From Acidipila rosea (GTDB taxonomy: Bacteria > Acidobacteriota > Terriglobia > Terriglobales > Acidobacteriaceae): a DNA stretch of 64,000 bases. Every line of letters starts with the position of its first letter. The first letter of the stretch is position 1. Shown here in pieces: positions 55,168 to 64,000 of the stretch. A program made the position numbers and the translations under genes. The notes beneath the pieces are model-generated. The model was given only the letters and a program-made list of their open reading frames with translations. It searched no databases and was not told where the DNA came from. Where the stretch lies: positions 186,001 through 250,000 of the forward strand of contig NZ_SMGK01000005.1 in NCBI RefSeq assembly GCF_004339725.1. The letters are read 5' to 3'.

Positions 55168-55191
55168 AAGATCATGATCGAGGTCGGATAG
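55168..55191 (+). repeat. 24-bp direct repeat, copy 2
   Basis: An exact copy of 53995-54018, here out of any gene and ending 6 bases before the permease ATG. It preserves what was probably the original junction between the dehydrogenase stop and the permease start. Confidence 0.95.
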
Positions 55192-55197
55192 AAAACG

Positions 55198-56502
55198 ATG
55201 GCCATCAGCTCGCTACCCTCCGCTTCACGCGGCCGCTCCGATCACTCGATCTTTCCTGCAGGGAGCAAGACTCCGTTCTTCCTGGTGACGGCGCTCTTCT
55301 TTCTCTGGGGCATTCCGAACAACGTCAACGACGTGCTGATCCGGCAGTTCATGAAGTCATTTGCGATCTCACGACTGGAAGCGGGGCTGGTGCAGTCGGC
55401 GTTCTACCTGGGCTATTTTTTGCTGGCGATGCCGGCGGCGCTGCTGATGCGGAAGCGCGGGTACAAGGCCGGTTTTATCACCGGGCTGGTGCTCTTCGGA
55501 ACAGGCGCGCTGCTCTTCTGGCCGGCGGCGCTGGCGGGGCGCTACATCTTCTTTCTGCTGGCGCTGTTTGTGATTGCGAGCGGACTGGCCTTTCTGGAGA
55601 CGGCTTCGAACCCCTACATTGCGCAATGCGGGCCACCGGAGGGTTCAGAGCAGCGGTTGAACTTTGCCCAGGCTTTTAACCCGGTGGGCGCGATTGCCGG
55701 CGTGCTGATCGGTACGCGGTTCATCTTTTCCGGCGTGGAGCTGACGCCTGCGCAGGTGAGCGCGATGCAGGCAGCAGGGACCTATGCAGCGTATCTGCAC
55801 AGCGAGACGCTGCGGGTGATCGTTCCCTACGTGGTGCTGGGGCTGCTGGCGCTTTTCTGGGTGGTGCTGATCGCGCGGACGGAGTTTCCGCCGGTGGTGG
55901 GCGACACGCACACGGCGAGCGACGAGGGCAACTGGCGGGAGCTGCTGCGGAGGCCACACTTTGTGCAGGCGGTGATTTCGGAGTTCCTCTACGTGGGCGC
56001 GCAGGTGGGCACGTGGAGCTACTTCATCTCGTATGTGCAGCAGTATGTCGGCGCGCCGGAGCGGACGGCGGGATACTTCCTGACCGGGACGCTGGTGGCG
56101 TTTGGCGCGGGCCGGTTCAGCTCGGCGTGGATGATGCGCTTCTTTGCGCCGAACCGGCTGATGGGACTCTACAGTGTCATCAATCTTGGACTGGTGGCGA
56201 TTGGAATCTTCAGGCCGGGATGGCTGGGGCTGTGGGCGATCTTTCTCACCAGCTTCTTCATGTCGCTGATGTTCCCGACGATTTTTGCGCTGGGGTTGAA
56301 GGACCTGGGCGCGAACTCGAAGATCGGCGGATCAGTGCTGGTGATGTCGATCGTCGGGGGCGCGGTGCTGACGCCGATCATGGGATGGGTTTCCATGGTG
56401 ACGAAGAGCATGGCGCTGGCGTACACGGTGCCATTTGCGGCGTTCGCGTTCATTGCCTACTTCAGCTTCGTAGGGTCGCAGATTCGACCGAAGCGCGGCT
56501 GA
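55198..56502 (+). CDS. FucP-type sugar:H+ symporter (MFS)
   Basis: 434 residues, 12 membrane segments. It shows the FucP/GluP signatures FFLWGIPNNVNDVLIRQFMKSF in TM1, LVQSAFYLGYFLLAMPAALLMRKRGYKAG in TM2-3 and GLAFLETASNPYIAQCGP in TM4-5. This branch imports L-fucose, glucose/galactose or related sugars with protons. Originally it would have been third gene of the lactonase-dehydrogenase operon, with 6 bases between stop and start; the insertion now separates it by 1.2 kb, so it needs another promoter. Only a weak ribosome-binding site is seen. Confidence 0.92.
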   Translation: MAISSLPSASRGRSDHSIFPAGSKTPFFLVTALFFLWGIPNNVNDVLIRQFMKSFAISRLEAGLVQSAFYLGYFLLAMPAALLMRKRGYKAGFITGLVLFGTGALLFWPAALAGRYIFFLLALFVIASGLAFLETASNPYIAQCGPPEGSEQRLNFAQAFNPVGAIAGVLIGTRFIFSGVELTPAQVSAMQAAGTYAAYLHSETLRVIVPYVVLGLLALFWVVLIARTEFPPVVGDTHTASDEGNWRELLRRPHFVQAVISEFLYVGAQVGTWSYFISYVQQYVGAPERTAGYFLTGTLVAFGAGRFSSAWMMRFFAPNRLMGLYSVINLGLVAIGIFRPGWLGLWAIFLTSFFMSLMFPTIFALGLKDLGANSKIGGSVLVMSIVGGAVLTPIMGWVSMVTKSMALAYTVPFAAFAFIAYFSFVGSQIRPKRG

Positions 56503-56507
56503 AACGG

Positions 56508-58634
56508 TCAGGCTTTGCGGACGTCCACCAGTGTGGAGTAGAAGGTCGCGCCGCCGCCGATGTCGGTGATGCGTTCGGAGGTAAGGGCGTTGACGTTCTG
56601 GCCCTCCGGCGAGAGCTTGTTCCAGTCGAGTGAGGCGGCGAGGACGCCGGGGCGTACGCTGCCGTTGAGGTGAGCGGTGAGCCGGATGGCTCCGCGGCTG
56701 TTGAAGACCTCTACCCGGTCGCCCTCGGCGATGCCGCGGGGGGCGGCGTCGGTGGCGTGCATTTCAAGCAGGCCGTTGTGCGCCCGCTCCATGCGGCGGT
56801 GTCCCGGGAGATTGGCGAAGGTCGAGTTCATGTAGTTATCGGCTTTGCGCGGCAGGAACTCAAGCGGGTAGGCAGGCGCGGCGGCGTTGCGCGATTCGGT
56901 GGGGGGCACGAAGCCGGGCAGCGGATCCAGGCCGCGCGCGGCGAGAGTTTCAGAGTAGAACTCGGCCTTGCCGCTGGGGGTGGTGAAGCCGCCTTCAGCG
57001 AAGATCAGGAAGGGCTTGCCGTTCTCCTCTACGGGGAAACGCAGCCGCTGATGACCACCCGCGGCTTCGAGGCTCTCAGCCGTGATGCCGGCGAGAAGCT
57101 CGCTCTGGGCCGCGTCACCTGCGCGGAGAGCCTGCGCAATGAGGTCATCGACGGTGTCGCGGAAGCAGGGCTCAGTGAAGCCGATGCGCTCGGCGAGCCG
57201 GGTGAAGAGCCAGACATTGGAACGCGATTCGCCGAGGGGCTCGATGGCCTGGCTGGAGAGCTGCGCGTAGTAGTGGCCGTAGGCGCCCTGGATGTCCTTG
57301 TGTTCGAGGAAGGTAGTCGCGGGGAGCAGGACGTCGGCGTAGTCGGCGGTGTCGGTGAAGAACTGCTCGTGAACGATGGTGAAGAGGTCGTCGCGCCGCA
57401 TGCCGCGCAGAACTGCATTCTGGTTGGGCGCGACGGCAGCGGGGTTGGAGTTGTAGACGAAGAGCGCGTGCACGCGGGGCTGGTCGAGGTCATTGAGCGC
57501 GTGGCCGAGCTGGGACATGTTGACGATGCGCGCATGGCGGCCGAGAGGGCTCGACAGCATGAGGTCGGGGCGTTCGAGGGCTACCCTGTCCCAGGCGAAG
57601 CCGCCGCTGGTCGAGAGCTGCAGACCGCCGCCGAGGTGTTTCCACGCGCCGGTGAGGCAGGGCAGCATGGCAATGGTGCGAGCGGCGGCGCCGCCGTTCT
57701 CCGCGCGTTGCACGCCGTAGTTCATGCGGATGACGGCGGGGCTGGCAGTGGCGTATTCGCGGGCGAGGCGCTCGATGTCGGCGGCAGCGATGCCGGTCCA
57801 GGCGGCGACACGCTCGGGAGTGTATTCGGCGGCGCGCTCGCGCAGCTGTGCGATGCCGTGGGTGTGCTGCGCGATGTAGTCGCTGTCTTCAAGGCCGTCA
57901 CGCAGGATGACATGCATCATGCCGAGGGCGAGGGCGACGTCAGTGCCGGGGTTGATGGCGAGGTGCCAGTCGGCAACCCGCGCGGTGCGCGTCTGGTAGG
58001 GATCAATGACGATGAGGCGTGCGCCGTTGCGACGCGCCTCCTCGATGAAGGGCCAGAGGTGGATGTTGTTGCCGTGGACGTTGGCGCCCCACGCGAGGAT
58101 GGTGCGGGCGTGGCGGAAGTGTTCCGTGTCGGTGCCGAGCTTGCGTCCGTAGACGGAGACGAGCGCATCGCCACCGGCGGTCGAGCAGATGGTGCGGTCG
58201 AGCTGCGAAGCACCGAGGCGGTGGAAGAAGCGGCGATCCATGGAGCCATAACCGAGCGCGCCGATGGTGCCGGCGTAAGAGTAGGGCAGGATGGATTCGG
58301 GGCCATGCTTGGCGGCGATCTGCTTGAGGCGCACGGCTACGGCGTCGAGGGCTTCATCCCAGGAGATGCGCTCGAAGGCGGCGGCCTCTGCGCCTTGCGG
58401 GAGCGGACCCTTGGGAACTCCGGCGCGGCGGCGCATGGGGTAGAGCAGGCGGTCAGGCGAGTAGACGCGGTCGAGATATTTCGCAACCTTGCCACAGAGG
58501 AAACCGCGGGTGACGGGGTGCGCGGGATCGCCCTCGACGCGGGTGGCGCGGCCGGTTTCGTCGATGGTGACGAGCACGGCGCATGAGTCCGGGCAGTCAT
58601 GTGAGCAGACGGTATGGACGGTGCGGCTGGCCAT
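56508..58634 (-). CDS. Molybdopterin-dependent oxidoreductase (DMSO-reductase family)
   Basis: 708 residues from the ATG at 58634; the longer open frame upstream has no domain. The N-terminal [4Fe-4S] motif is Cys10, Cys14, Cys18, Cys47 (CSHDCPDSC.. GFLCGK). Then come molybdopterin-guanine-dinucleotide segments (RISWDEALDAVAVRL, PYSYAGTIGALGYGS, AWGANVHGNNIHLWPF, VIDPYQTRTARVADWHLAINPGTD, LFVYNSNPAAVAPN) and the C-terminal MopB-CT barrel (VEVFNSRGAIRLTAHL). No Tat signal, so it should be cytoplasmic. Substrate and electron partner are not evident; no small subunits follow. Confidence 0.9.
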   Translation of the reverse strand: MASRTVHTVCSHDCPDSCAVLVTIDETGRATRVEGDPAHPVTRGFLCGKVAKYLDRVYSPDRLLYPMRRRAGVPKGPLPQGAEAAAFERISWDEALDAVAVRLKQIAAKHGPESILPYSYAGTIGALGYGSMDRRFFHRLGASQLDRTICSTAGGDALVSVYGRKLGTDTEHFRHARTILAWGANVHGNNIHLWPFIEEARRNGARLIVIDPYQTRTARVADWHLAINPGTDVALALGMMHVILRDGLEDSDYIAQHTHGIAQLRERAAEYTPERVAAWTGIAAADIERLAREYATASPAVIRMNYGVQRAENGGAAARTIAMLPCLTGAWKHLGGGLQLSTSGGFAWDRVALERPDLMLSSPLGRHARIVNMSQLGHALNDLDQPRVHALFVYNSNPAAVAPNQNAVLRGMRRDDLFTIVHEQFFTDTADYADVLLPATTFLEHKDIQGAYGHYYAQLSSQAIEPLGESRSNVWLFTRLAERIGFTEPCFRDTVDDLIAQALRAGDAAQSELLAGITAESLEAAGGHQRLRFPVEENGKPFLIFAEGGFTTPSGKAEFYSETLAARGLDPLPGFVPPTESRNAAAPAYPLEFLPRKADNYMNSTFANLPGHRRMERAHNGLLEMHATDAAPRGIAEGDRVEVFNSRGAIRLTAHLNGSVRPGVLAASLDWNKLSPEGQNVNALTSERITDIGGGATFYSTLVDVRKA

Positions 58635-58718
58635 CTTTCTATTGTAGGCCGGATTTGCTGGATTCCTGCAGCCCGGATTTTCTCGCTTCGCGTGCGCGCC
58701 TCTGGTAGAACAGGCGGC

Positions 58719-59165
58719 ATGAGGAATTTGAAAACAGGGTTGGTGATTGTCTGCCTGGCGATGATGCCGGTGCGGCTGATGGCGGCGCGGACGGCGGAGA
58801 CGGCGATAAGGCAGGTGCTCGCGGCGCAGGAGGCGGCGTGGAATCGCGGCGACGTCGAGGAGTTCATGCATGGGTATGAGGACTCGCCGGAGACGACCTT
58901 CATCGGCAAGAGCGTAGAGCATGGGTATGCGCAGATCCTCGCGCGCTACAAGCGGGTGTATGCGGGCAAGGCGGCGATGGGGACGCTGGAGTTCTCAGAT
59001 CTCTCGGTGCGCATGCTGGGTGGCGATCATGCGGTGGTGACGGGACGCTTTCACCTGGACCGGGACGCAGCGGCAGGGGGTGAGGCGAAAGGCGTCTTCT
59101 CGCTGGTGTTCGAGCGGGAAGATGCAGGGTGGAAGATTATTCTCGACCACACGACCAGCAGTTGA
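58719..59165 (+). CDS. Exported SnoaL/DUF4440-like protein
   Basis: 148 residues from the ATG at 58719. A hydrophobic signal (RNLKTGLVIVCLAMMPVRLMAA) is followed by the cone-shaped NTF2-like fold pattern (AIRQVLAAQEAAWNRGDVEEFMHGYEDSP.. TTFIGKSVEHGYAQILARYKRVY.. GDHAVVTGRFHLDRD.. FSLVFEREDAGWKIILDHTTSS). Members bind or isomerise small molecules; many have no known role. It is divergent from the molybdopterin gene and convergent with the receptor, whose stop is 4 bases away. Confidence 0.85.
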   Translation: MRNLKTGLVIVCLAMMPVRLMAARTAETAIRQVLAAQEAAWNRGDVEEFMHGYEDSPETTFIGKSVEHGYAQILARYKRVYAGKAAMGTLEFSDLSVRMLGGDHAVVTGRFHLDRDAAAGGEAKGVFSLVFEREDAGWKIILDHTTSS

Positions 59166-59169
59166 GGAG

Positions 59170-61968
59170 TCAGTATTCAAAGTCGAGTGAGAACTGCACG
59201 CGACGCGGATCGGCAGCCTGCAGCGGCTGGGTGAAGCCGGGGAGAGGCGCGGAGGCTGTGCCGTAGACCGGATTCACGAGGTCGATGTTCTGGTGGTTGA
59301 TGAGGTTGAAGGATTCGGCAACGATGTCGAGATGGCCGCGCCAGAAGGGGATGGTCTTGAGAATGCGCAGATCGAGCGAAACGCTGGCAGGCGTGCGCAG
59401 GCTGTTGCGCCCATACCCAGCAGGGCGCGCTGCAAACGGGTAGATGTGTTCGGCGTTGGAATCAATGCCGGTGAGCGGGTTATCCGCGTAACCGCTGCCT
59501 GCGAGCGCGATGCCTGCAACCTCGACGTTGGCCAGTGCTCTCTCGACGAAGTTGTTGGTGGGGTTGTTGTCGCCGTCGTCGGGGTCGTAGCCGAAGGGGA
59601 GATCGAAGAGCCCGCTGAGGGCGAAGCGGTGACGCTGATCGAGCAGCGAAGGGGCACGTTCAGCGGGCAAATTGTAGGGGTTCTGCGGCTGCTCCGTGGC
59701 GTAGGACGCGTCGTCGATGGTCTTCGAGTAGGTGTATCCGGCGGTGAGCTCAAACTCGTCGGCGAGGCGGCGATCGACGGTGAAGCTGGCGCCGTTGTAG
59801 AGGGAGTTGGCCTGGTTCTGGAACTGGTTGATGGCGTCATAAGCGGGGTCGAGACGGGCGCTGCCGAAGAGGTTCGCAACCAGTGGCGGCGCAAGGTTCA
59901 CGTTGAGGGTGCGCGCCAGTTTGAGGCCGCGGACGAAGTGATAACTTGCGGTGGCGGTCCAGTTGGTGGAGATCTGGTGCTGGACCTCGGCTGAGGCTAC
60001 TTCGCTATAGGAATTGGCGAGGCCGGGATGCGGGCGGGTGACGCTGGGAGCGAGGGCGGCGACAGGCCGGGCTGCTCCCCCGGCGCGATAGATGGCGGCT
60101 GCGAGCACGCCATCGGCGACCTGCTGATAGGCGTGCGCACCGCTGAATTCCAGGGCGCGGTTGATGGCGCTCAACTCATAGCGATCGAAGAAGGTTCCAA
60201 AGCCGGAGCGGATGACCCAGCGAGTGGCGGGAGTCCAGGCGAGGCCGATGCGTGGGCTGAAATTTGCGCTGGTGGTGTTGAAGGTTTGCGGCAGGGCATT
60301 GCGATCGTAGCGTACGCCGTAATCGATCACGAGAGTGCGGGCAGCGGTCCAATGGTCCTGGGCATAGGCGGAGGTGCGCAGCTCAGCGAAGCTGGTGTCG
60401 GGGTTGCCGTAGGACTGCACAAAGAAAGACGGCTGAGCAGCGGCGAGGGCAGGCAGGTCGGCGAAGGCATAGAAGCCGTTGAAGCCGTCGCGAACGGCTG
60501 CGCGGAGGCGCACATCTTCTATTCCGATGCCTGCCTTGAGCAGATGGGCATGATGCTGATGAGAGATGGATTCGTAGAGTTCGAAATGGTTCTCATGCCG
60601 GAGGCTGTTGCCGGCGAAGGGAGTGCCGAAGTGGACCAGGCCAGCGACGGATGCTCCCGGGCCGGAGCGGCTGCCGGTGCGGAGATCGGCGCGGCGGGTG
60701 GCGGCCTGGATACGAAGTTCGTTGACGGTGATGTCGTTGAGAGTGCTGGTCCAGCCGCCGATGAGCGCGTTGTCGCTGAGGAAGGATGTGCCGCGGGCGC
60801 TGAGGTCGTTCCACTCAGGCAGGCCGAAGGCGTCGTTGACCGCGCGGGTGTTGGTCATGGCGTAGCGGAGCATGAGCTGGTTGCGCGGGGTGAGGTTGTG
60901 GTCTCCGCGCACGGTGAACTCCGTCTGCTGGTTGATGGTGGGGAAGAAGCCGGTGGCGAGGCTGAGGCCGTGCAACGGGCCTGCGGCGGCTGTGGCGGAG
61001 TTGACGGCGGAGACGACCTGCGGCGAGAGGTCGCTGGCGTCTTCGCCGCGAGCGTACTCCTGCTCAGCGGCGAAGTAGCCGAAGGTTTTGTCGCGCCGGA
61101 GTGCGCGGCCCGCGGAGAGACCGGCGCGGATGGCATTGAGGTCCGGCTTGTAGGGTGCGGCTTCGAGCGGCGGGGTGGCGTCGAGCGCGCCGTTCTGTTC
61201 AAAAATGAAGGCGTCGCCGTGGAGCAGATTGGTTCCGCTGCGGGTTTCCACGTCGATGGAGCCGCCTGCAGCGCCGCCTGACTCTGCTGCGTAGCCGTGG
61301 TTGACGATCTGAAATTCGCTGATGGCTTCGGGGGACAATTCGGTGCGGGATTCGCCGGTGAATTCGTCGTTGTCGCCTACGCCGTCAATAAAGACTGCAT
61401 TGCTCGAAGGGCGAAGACCGCCGAAGCTGAAGCCGCTGGCTTCGACGCCGGGCTGCTGCTGGGCGAGTGCCGGGTTAGCGGCGGAAGCCGCGGGCGAGAG
61501 CAGGGTGAAGGATAAGTAGTTGCGGCTCTCGACGGGTAGCTCCTCAATGCGCTCGCGATCGATGGTGATGGAGTGACTGGTATCGGAAGGGTCAAGCGCG
61601 GCTGCCTGCGCTTTGACCTCCACCTGCTGTGAGGCGCCTGCGGGCTGCAGCCGAACCGCGAGCTGGCTGGTGCTGCCGACGGAGACGTTGACGCCGGAGC
61701 CCCGGTAGGCGGCAAAGCCGGGCGAGGAAACACTGATCGTGTAGAGGCCGTCGGGCAGGTTGTTGAAGAAGGCCGCGCCGGCGGAGTCGGTTCTGGTGCT
61801 GTGGGTGAAGGCGCGCGCGGCGATGGAGACGGCAACTTCGGCGCCGGGAACCACGCTGCCTGTCGAATCAGTGACGGTGATGTTGAGCGCGCCGTTGACG
61901 CGGGAGAGTTGGGCAAAGACAGGAGGGCAGAGTATCAGGCAGAGAGCAGCCTTGAAGCAACGAAGCAT
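59170..61968 (-). CDS. TonB-dependent receptor with carboxypeptidase-regulatory-like domain
   Basis: 932 residues. Signal peptide ~1-19 (LRCFKAALCLILCPPVFAQ). Residues ~25-110 form the regulatory-like sandwich (LNITVTDSTGSVVPGAEVAVSI). A plug (~135-250, RIEELPVESRNYLSFTLLSPAAS, GGAAGGSIDVETRSGTNLLHGDAFIFEQNG) and a long barrel ending VQFSLDFEY follow. It lies 95 bases downstream of a small membrane-protein gene that itself follows another TonB receptor, all on the - strand, so the three may form one unit. The ligand is unknown. Confidence 0.92.
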   Translation of the reverse strand: MLRCFKAALCLILCPPVFAQLSRVNGALNITVTDSTGSVVPGAEVAVSIAARAFTHSTRTDSAGAAFFNNLPDGLYTISVSSPGFAAYRGSGVNVSVGSTSQLAVRLQPAGASQQVEVKAQAAALDPSDTSHSITIDRERIEELPVESRNYLSFTLLSPAASAANPALAQQQPGVEASGFSFGGLRPSSNAVFIDGVGDNDEFTGESRTELSPEAISEFQIVNHGYAAESGGAAGGSIDVETRSGTNLLHGDAFIFEQNGALDATPPLEAAPYKPDLNAIRAGLSAGRALRRDKTFGYFAAEQEYARGEDASDLSPQVVSAVNSATAAAGPLHGLSLATGFFPTINQQTEFTVRGDHNLTPRNQLMLRYAMTNTRAVNDAFGLPEWNDLSARGTSFLSDNALIGGWTSTLNDITVNELRIQAATRRADLRTGSRSGPGASVAGLVHFGTPFAGNSLRHENHFELYESISHQHHAHLLKAGIGIEDVRLRAAVRDGFNGFYAFADLPALAAAQPSFFVQSYGNPDTSFAELRTSAYAQDHWTAARTLVIDYGVRYDRNALPQTFNTTSANFSPRIGLAWTPATRWVIRSGFGTFFDRYELSAINRALEFSGAHAYQQVADGVLAAAIYRAGGAARPVAALAPSVTRPHPGLANSYSEVASAEVQHQISTNWTATASYHFVRGLKLARTLNVNLAPPLVANLFGSARLDPAYDAINQFQNQANSLYNGASFTVDRRLADEFELTAGYTYSKTIDDASYATEQPQNPYNLPAERAPSLLDQRHRFALSGLFDLPFGYDPDDGDNNPTNNFVERALANVEVAGIALAGSGYADNPLTGIDSNAEHIYPFAARPAGYGRNSLRTPASVSLDLRILKTIPFWRGHLDIVAESFNLINHQNIDLVNPVYGTASAPLPGFTQPLQAADPRRVQFSLDFEY

Positions 61969-62063
61969 GGAGCGACCTCAGATCCGGAAGAGCGATGCAG
62001 GGGAGCGCAGACGTGAAGACGGGTCTGCGCACGCGTGGCGCATGGGGTTCTATCGGGCTGAGA

Positions 62064-62384
62064 TCAGATGCGGAGGGGTGGCGGCGAAGAGTTGGCTGCT
62101 GCGGCAGGTGGCGATGCAAAGCCGGCAGAGAAGACGGCTGCACAGGGCAGCACAGAGACAAGGCCGAGGAAACACAGACTGTTCAAAGACGAGACAAGAG
62201 TGCGCGCGAAGAACTGGACGACGGCGAGCGTGAAGCAAACACCGAGCACGATGCAGAAGCCGCGCATCTCGGTGTCGTTTACAGGGATGACGAAGGGGTC
62301 CCAGCGATCGAAGGCTTCGACGAGGGGAGTCAAGACTGCTGCAGCTGCGATGGTGAAGGCTACGAGCTGGAGCAGTCTCTTCAA
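62064..62384 (-). CDS. Small membrane protein of unknown function
   Basis: 106 residues beginning with TTG at 62384, 24 bases after the upstream receptor stop. Three hydrophobic segments (LLQLVAFTIAAAAVLTPLVEAF, MRGFCIVLGVCFTLAVVQFF, SLCFLGLVSVLPCAAVF) and the polar connector FDRWDPFVIPVNDTEM. Coding composition and operon position support it, and I have an impression of similar FD-WD..NDTE proteins near acidobacterial receptors, but no named family. The overlapping + strand frames are less plausible. Confidence 0.55.
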   Translation of the reverse strand: MKRLLQLVAFTIAAAAVLTPLVEAFDRWDPFVIPVNDTEMRGFCIVLGVCFTLAVVQFFARTLVSSLNSLCFLGLVSVLPCAAVFSAGFASPPAAAANSSPPPLRI

Positions 62385-62408
62385 GGTTTCCCGCTATTGC
62401 TTAGATGG

Positions 62409-64000
62409 TTAAAACTCCAGCTTGAGTTGCGCGACATAGCCGCGGGGAGCGACGAAGTGCGTGCCGCTGAAGGTTGAGAGGAAATTGTAGAGCGCGAGCT
62501 TGTTGGTGAGGTTGGTCACAGTGAAGGTCGCGTTGAGCTTGTAGCGATCGTGGCGCAGGAGGTTGTCGTAACCGGCGGCCATGTCAAAGAGGTTGCGGGG
62601 AGCGATGCGCGGCGGATTGCGATCGGGGTTCTCCGTGCCCGGTGCAGGGATGCTGAGCAGGGGCGAGGAGAGCAGATTGGGAGCGCAGGAGGTGAGTGGC
62701 GCATCAAGGGTGGCGCGCTGGGCGCCGCAGGTGAGCTTGATCTGATTCTGCTGGTCGGGGGTGAGGTAAGCGAGACTGACCGGCGTCGTGGTGTCGGTGG
62801 CAAAGGGCGCATTGCCGGCCACCATGCCGCTCTCGTAGTTCCAGGTGAAGCTGTACCAGGGCAAATCGGGTTTGGGCTGGTACTGGACGTTGGTGGTCTG
62901 CTGGAAGTTCTGGTCGTGGTCGATGCGGAAAGGCTCGTAGGAGGTGATGCCGCTGGGGTTGTTGAAGAGGATGCCGCCGACCTCAGGACCGAAAAAGCGC
63001 GAGCGGGCATGGCCCATGACCGAGTAGGCGGAGACGCCGTGGGTCTGGGGCATGGTGAGACGAAGGTCGAAGCCGTCGATCTTGGATTTGCGCCACTGAA
63101 TGGGGAAGGTCAGAGGCGTGTTGAGCAGGACGTCGAAGTCGTAGTCGCCCTTGGTTTCCTTCCAGAAGTATTCGGCATCGAGGATGAGGAACTTGCCGAA
63201 GCCCTGTTCAAAGCCGGTGTTGTACTGGTTGCGGGTTGCGGGCTTGAGGGCGTGCTGGCCGAAGGCTCCTACGTTCTGCGCGAGGCCGCCGCTGCCGGTG
63301 GAGCTGGAGAGGACGAGGTTCTCGTTATACGGCGTGGGCATGAGGCGCGAGTAGCCGAGGCGCAGGACGGTGCCGGTTTTCTTGACCTGATAAGTGATGC
63401 CGACGCGGGGTTCGAGCATGTATTTGCGGCTGAGGCCGTTGTAGTTGTCGCCGCGTACTCCGAGGAGGAACTGCCACTGTTTGACGGTGATGGTGTCCTC
63501 ACCGTAGAGGGCTTCTTCCTTGATGTCGGTGTGGCCCTGGAAGCTGAAGAGCTGACCGCCGCGGGTCAGATCATAGGCGAGGAGGCCGGGTTGAAAGTTG
63601 GGATTGGGGTCATAGCCGCTGGCGGCGCAGTTGGCAGGCGAGCTGACGCCGGGCGCGACCACGGGGGTGCCGGTCGAGTCGACGCAGACGGCGTTGTAGG
63701 TGGGGCTGGTTACGCCGACGGAGAAGTTCTCATTGAGGAAGGTGTGGTTGAAGTCCGCGCCGAACTTGGCGTTGTTGATGCCCTTCGAGTAGGAGTAATC
63801 CACCTTGATGCCGACGTTGCGCAGCATGCGGTCCTGGGCGAGGGTGGCAGGCGTATCGCTGAAGATGTCGTGGCTAGGGTAGTAGTGGGCGTTGTCCTGG
63901 CGCATGTATGGGTTGACGCTGAGTACGCCTGTGGTGCCGACGATGTGCGTCCAGAAGGGCGCGACGTTGTAGCTGAAGATCTGGGAGCGCTGATCCTGTC
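62409..64000 (-). CDS. TonB-dependent receptor, C-terminal part (runs off window)
   Basis: The frame is open from 64000 to the stop at 62409 (about 530 residues); the N-terminus with signal, any regulatory domain and plug lies outside. Only barrel sequence is visible: outward strands such as TLRLGYSRLMPTPYNENLVL, ILDAEYFWKETKGDYDF, GFDLRLTMPQTHGVSAYSVMGHAR, YSFTWNYESGMV, and the aromatic end GYVAQLKLEF. The repeated aromatic strand pattern matches the other receptors here, but as a fragment it cannot be subclassified. Confidence 0.85.
   Translation of the reverse strand, partial: QDQRSQIFSYNVAPFWTHIVGTTGVLSVNPYMRQDNAHYYPSHDIFSDTPATLAQDRMLRNVGIKVDYSYSKGINNAKFGADFNHTFLNENFSVGVTSPTYNAVCVDSTGTPVVAPGVSSPANCAASGYDPNPNFQPGLLAYDLTRGGQLFSFQGHTDIKEEALYGEDTITVKQWQFLLGVRGDNYNGLSRKYMLEPRVGITYQVKKTGTVLRLGYSRLMPTPYNENLVLSSSTGSGGLAQNVGAFGQHALKPATRNQYNTGFEQGFGKFLILDAEYFWKETKGDYDFDVLLNTPLTFPIQWRKSKIDGFDLRLTMPQTHGVSAYSVMGHARSRFFGPEVGGILFNNPSGITSYEPFRIDHDQNFQQTTNVQYQPKPDLPWYSFTWNYESGMVAGNAPFATDTTTPVSLAYLTPDQQNQIKLTCGAQRATLDAPLTSCAPNLLSSPLLSIPAPGTENPDRNPPRIAPRNLFDMAAGYDNLLRHDRYKLNATFTVTNLTNKLALYNFLSTFSGTHFVAPRGYVAQLKLEF

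Noticed and set aside
56670..58586. 638-codon ORF antisense to the molybdopterin oxidoreductase
   Set aside because: Shadow frame; Gly/Val/Ala/Glu-rich with no domain, while the opposite strand has complete motifs.
60028..61281. 417-codon ORF antisense to a TonB receptor
   Set aside because: Shadow frame; composition biased and no start signal.

Overview
This is a GC-rich, gene-dense bacterial chromosome segment with no transposase, phage or plasmid genes. The best fit is an acidobacterium (Acidobacteriota, probably class Terriglobia). The main reasons are five very large TonB-dependent receptors, four of which keep an N-terminal carboxypeptidase-regulatory-like domain, together with secreted beta-propeller proteins, S9 and M14 peptidases and a Gram-negative outer-membrane set (bamA, skp/ompH, lptE). 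The assignment rests on protein character and gene content, not on a database search.

Layout. 1-825: 3' part of dnaA. 1.1-3.7 kb: a lone TonB-dependent receptor. 3.9-30.8 kb: a catabolic/uptake island. It holds (a) a Tat-signal protein, an amidase, a TonB receptor and an S9 peptidase on the + strand, followed by a GntR/FCD regulator; (b) a large - strand operon of TonB receptor, DUF2891 protein, very large M14 carboxypeptidase, MFS transporter, BNR beta-propeller and ferric-reductase-like membrane protein; and (c) a divergent + strand operon of a second GntR/FCD regulator with hydantoinase/5-oxoprolinase subunits HyuA and HyuB. Short TTGT(NN)ACAA-like palindromes sit in the control regions of these units. 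The genes together suggest GntR-controlled capture, cleavage and import of peptide-, amide- or lactam-type compounds; the substrate is not visible.

30.8-48.4 kb is mainly housekeeping: tRNA-Cys and tRNA-Gly, an ABC ATPase, a cobalamin riboswitch with metE, Skp/OmpH, an lptE-holA-lepA operon, a histone-H1-like acidic/basic protein, an MltD-like lytic transglycosylase, DinB, MerR, a CPXCG protein, bamA, a small outer-membrane barrel, and a degenerate receiver protein with a disordered arginine-rich N-terminus. 48.4-49.2 kb is a gene-free stretch with a strongly structured RNA candidate.

49.2-64 kb: mutM, a biotin carrier/biotin carboxylase pair, an L-fucose-type sugar operon (lactonase, Zn alcohol dehydrogenase, FucP permease) split by an inserted membrane-protein gene flanked by an exact 24-bp direct repeat, a molybdopterin oxidoreductase, a SnoaL/DUF4440-like protein, a fourth regulatory-domain TonB receptor, a small membrane protein and the C-terminal part of a fifth TonB receptor that runs off the window.
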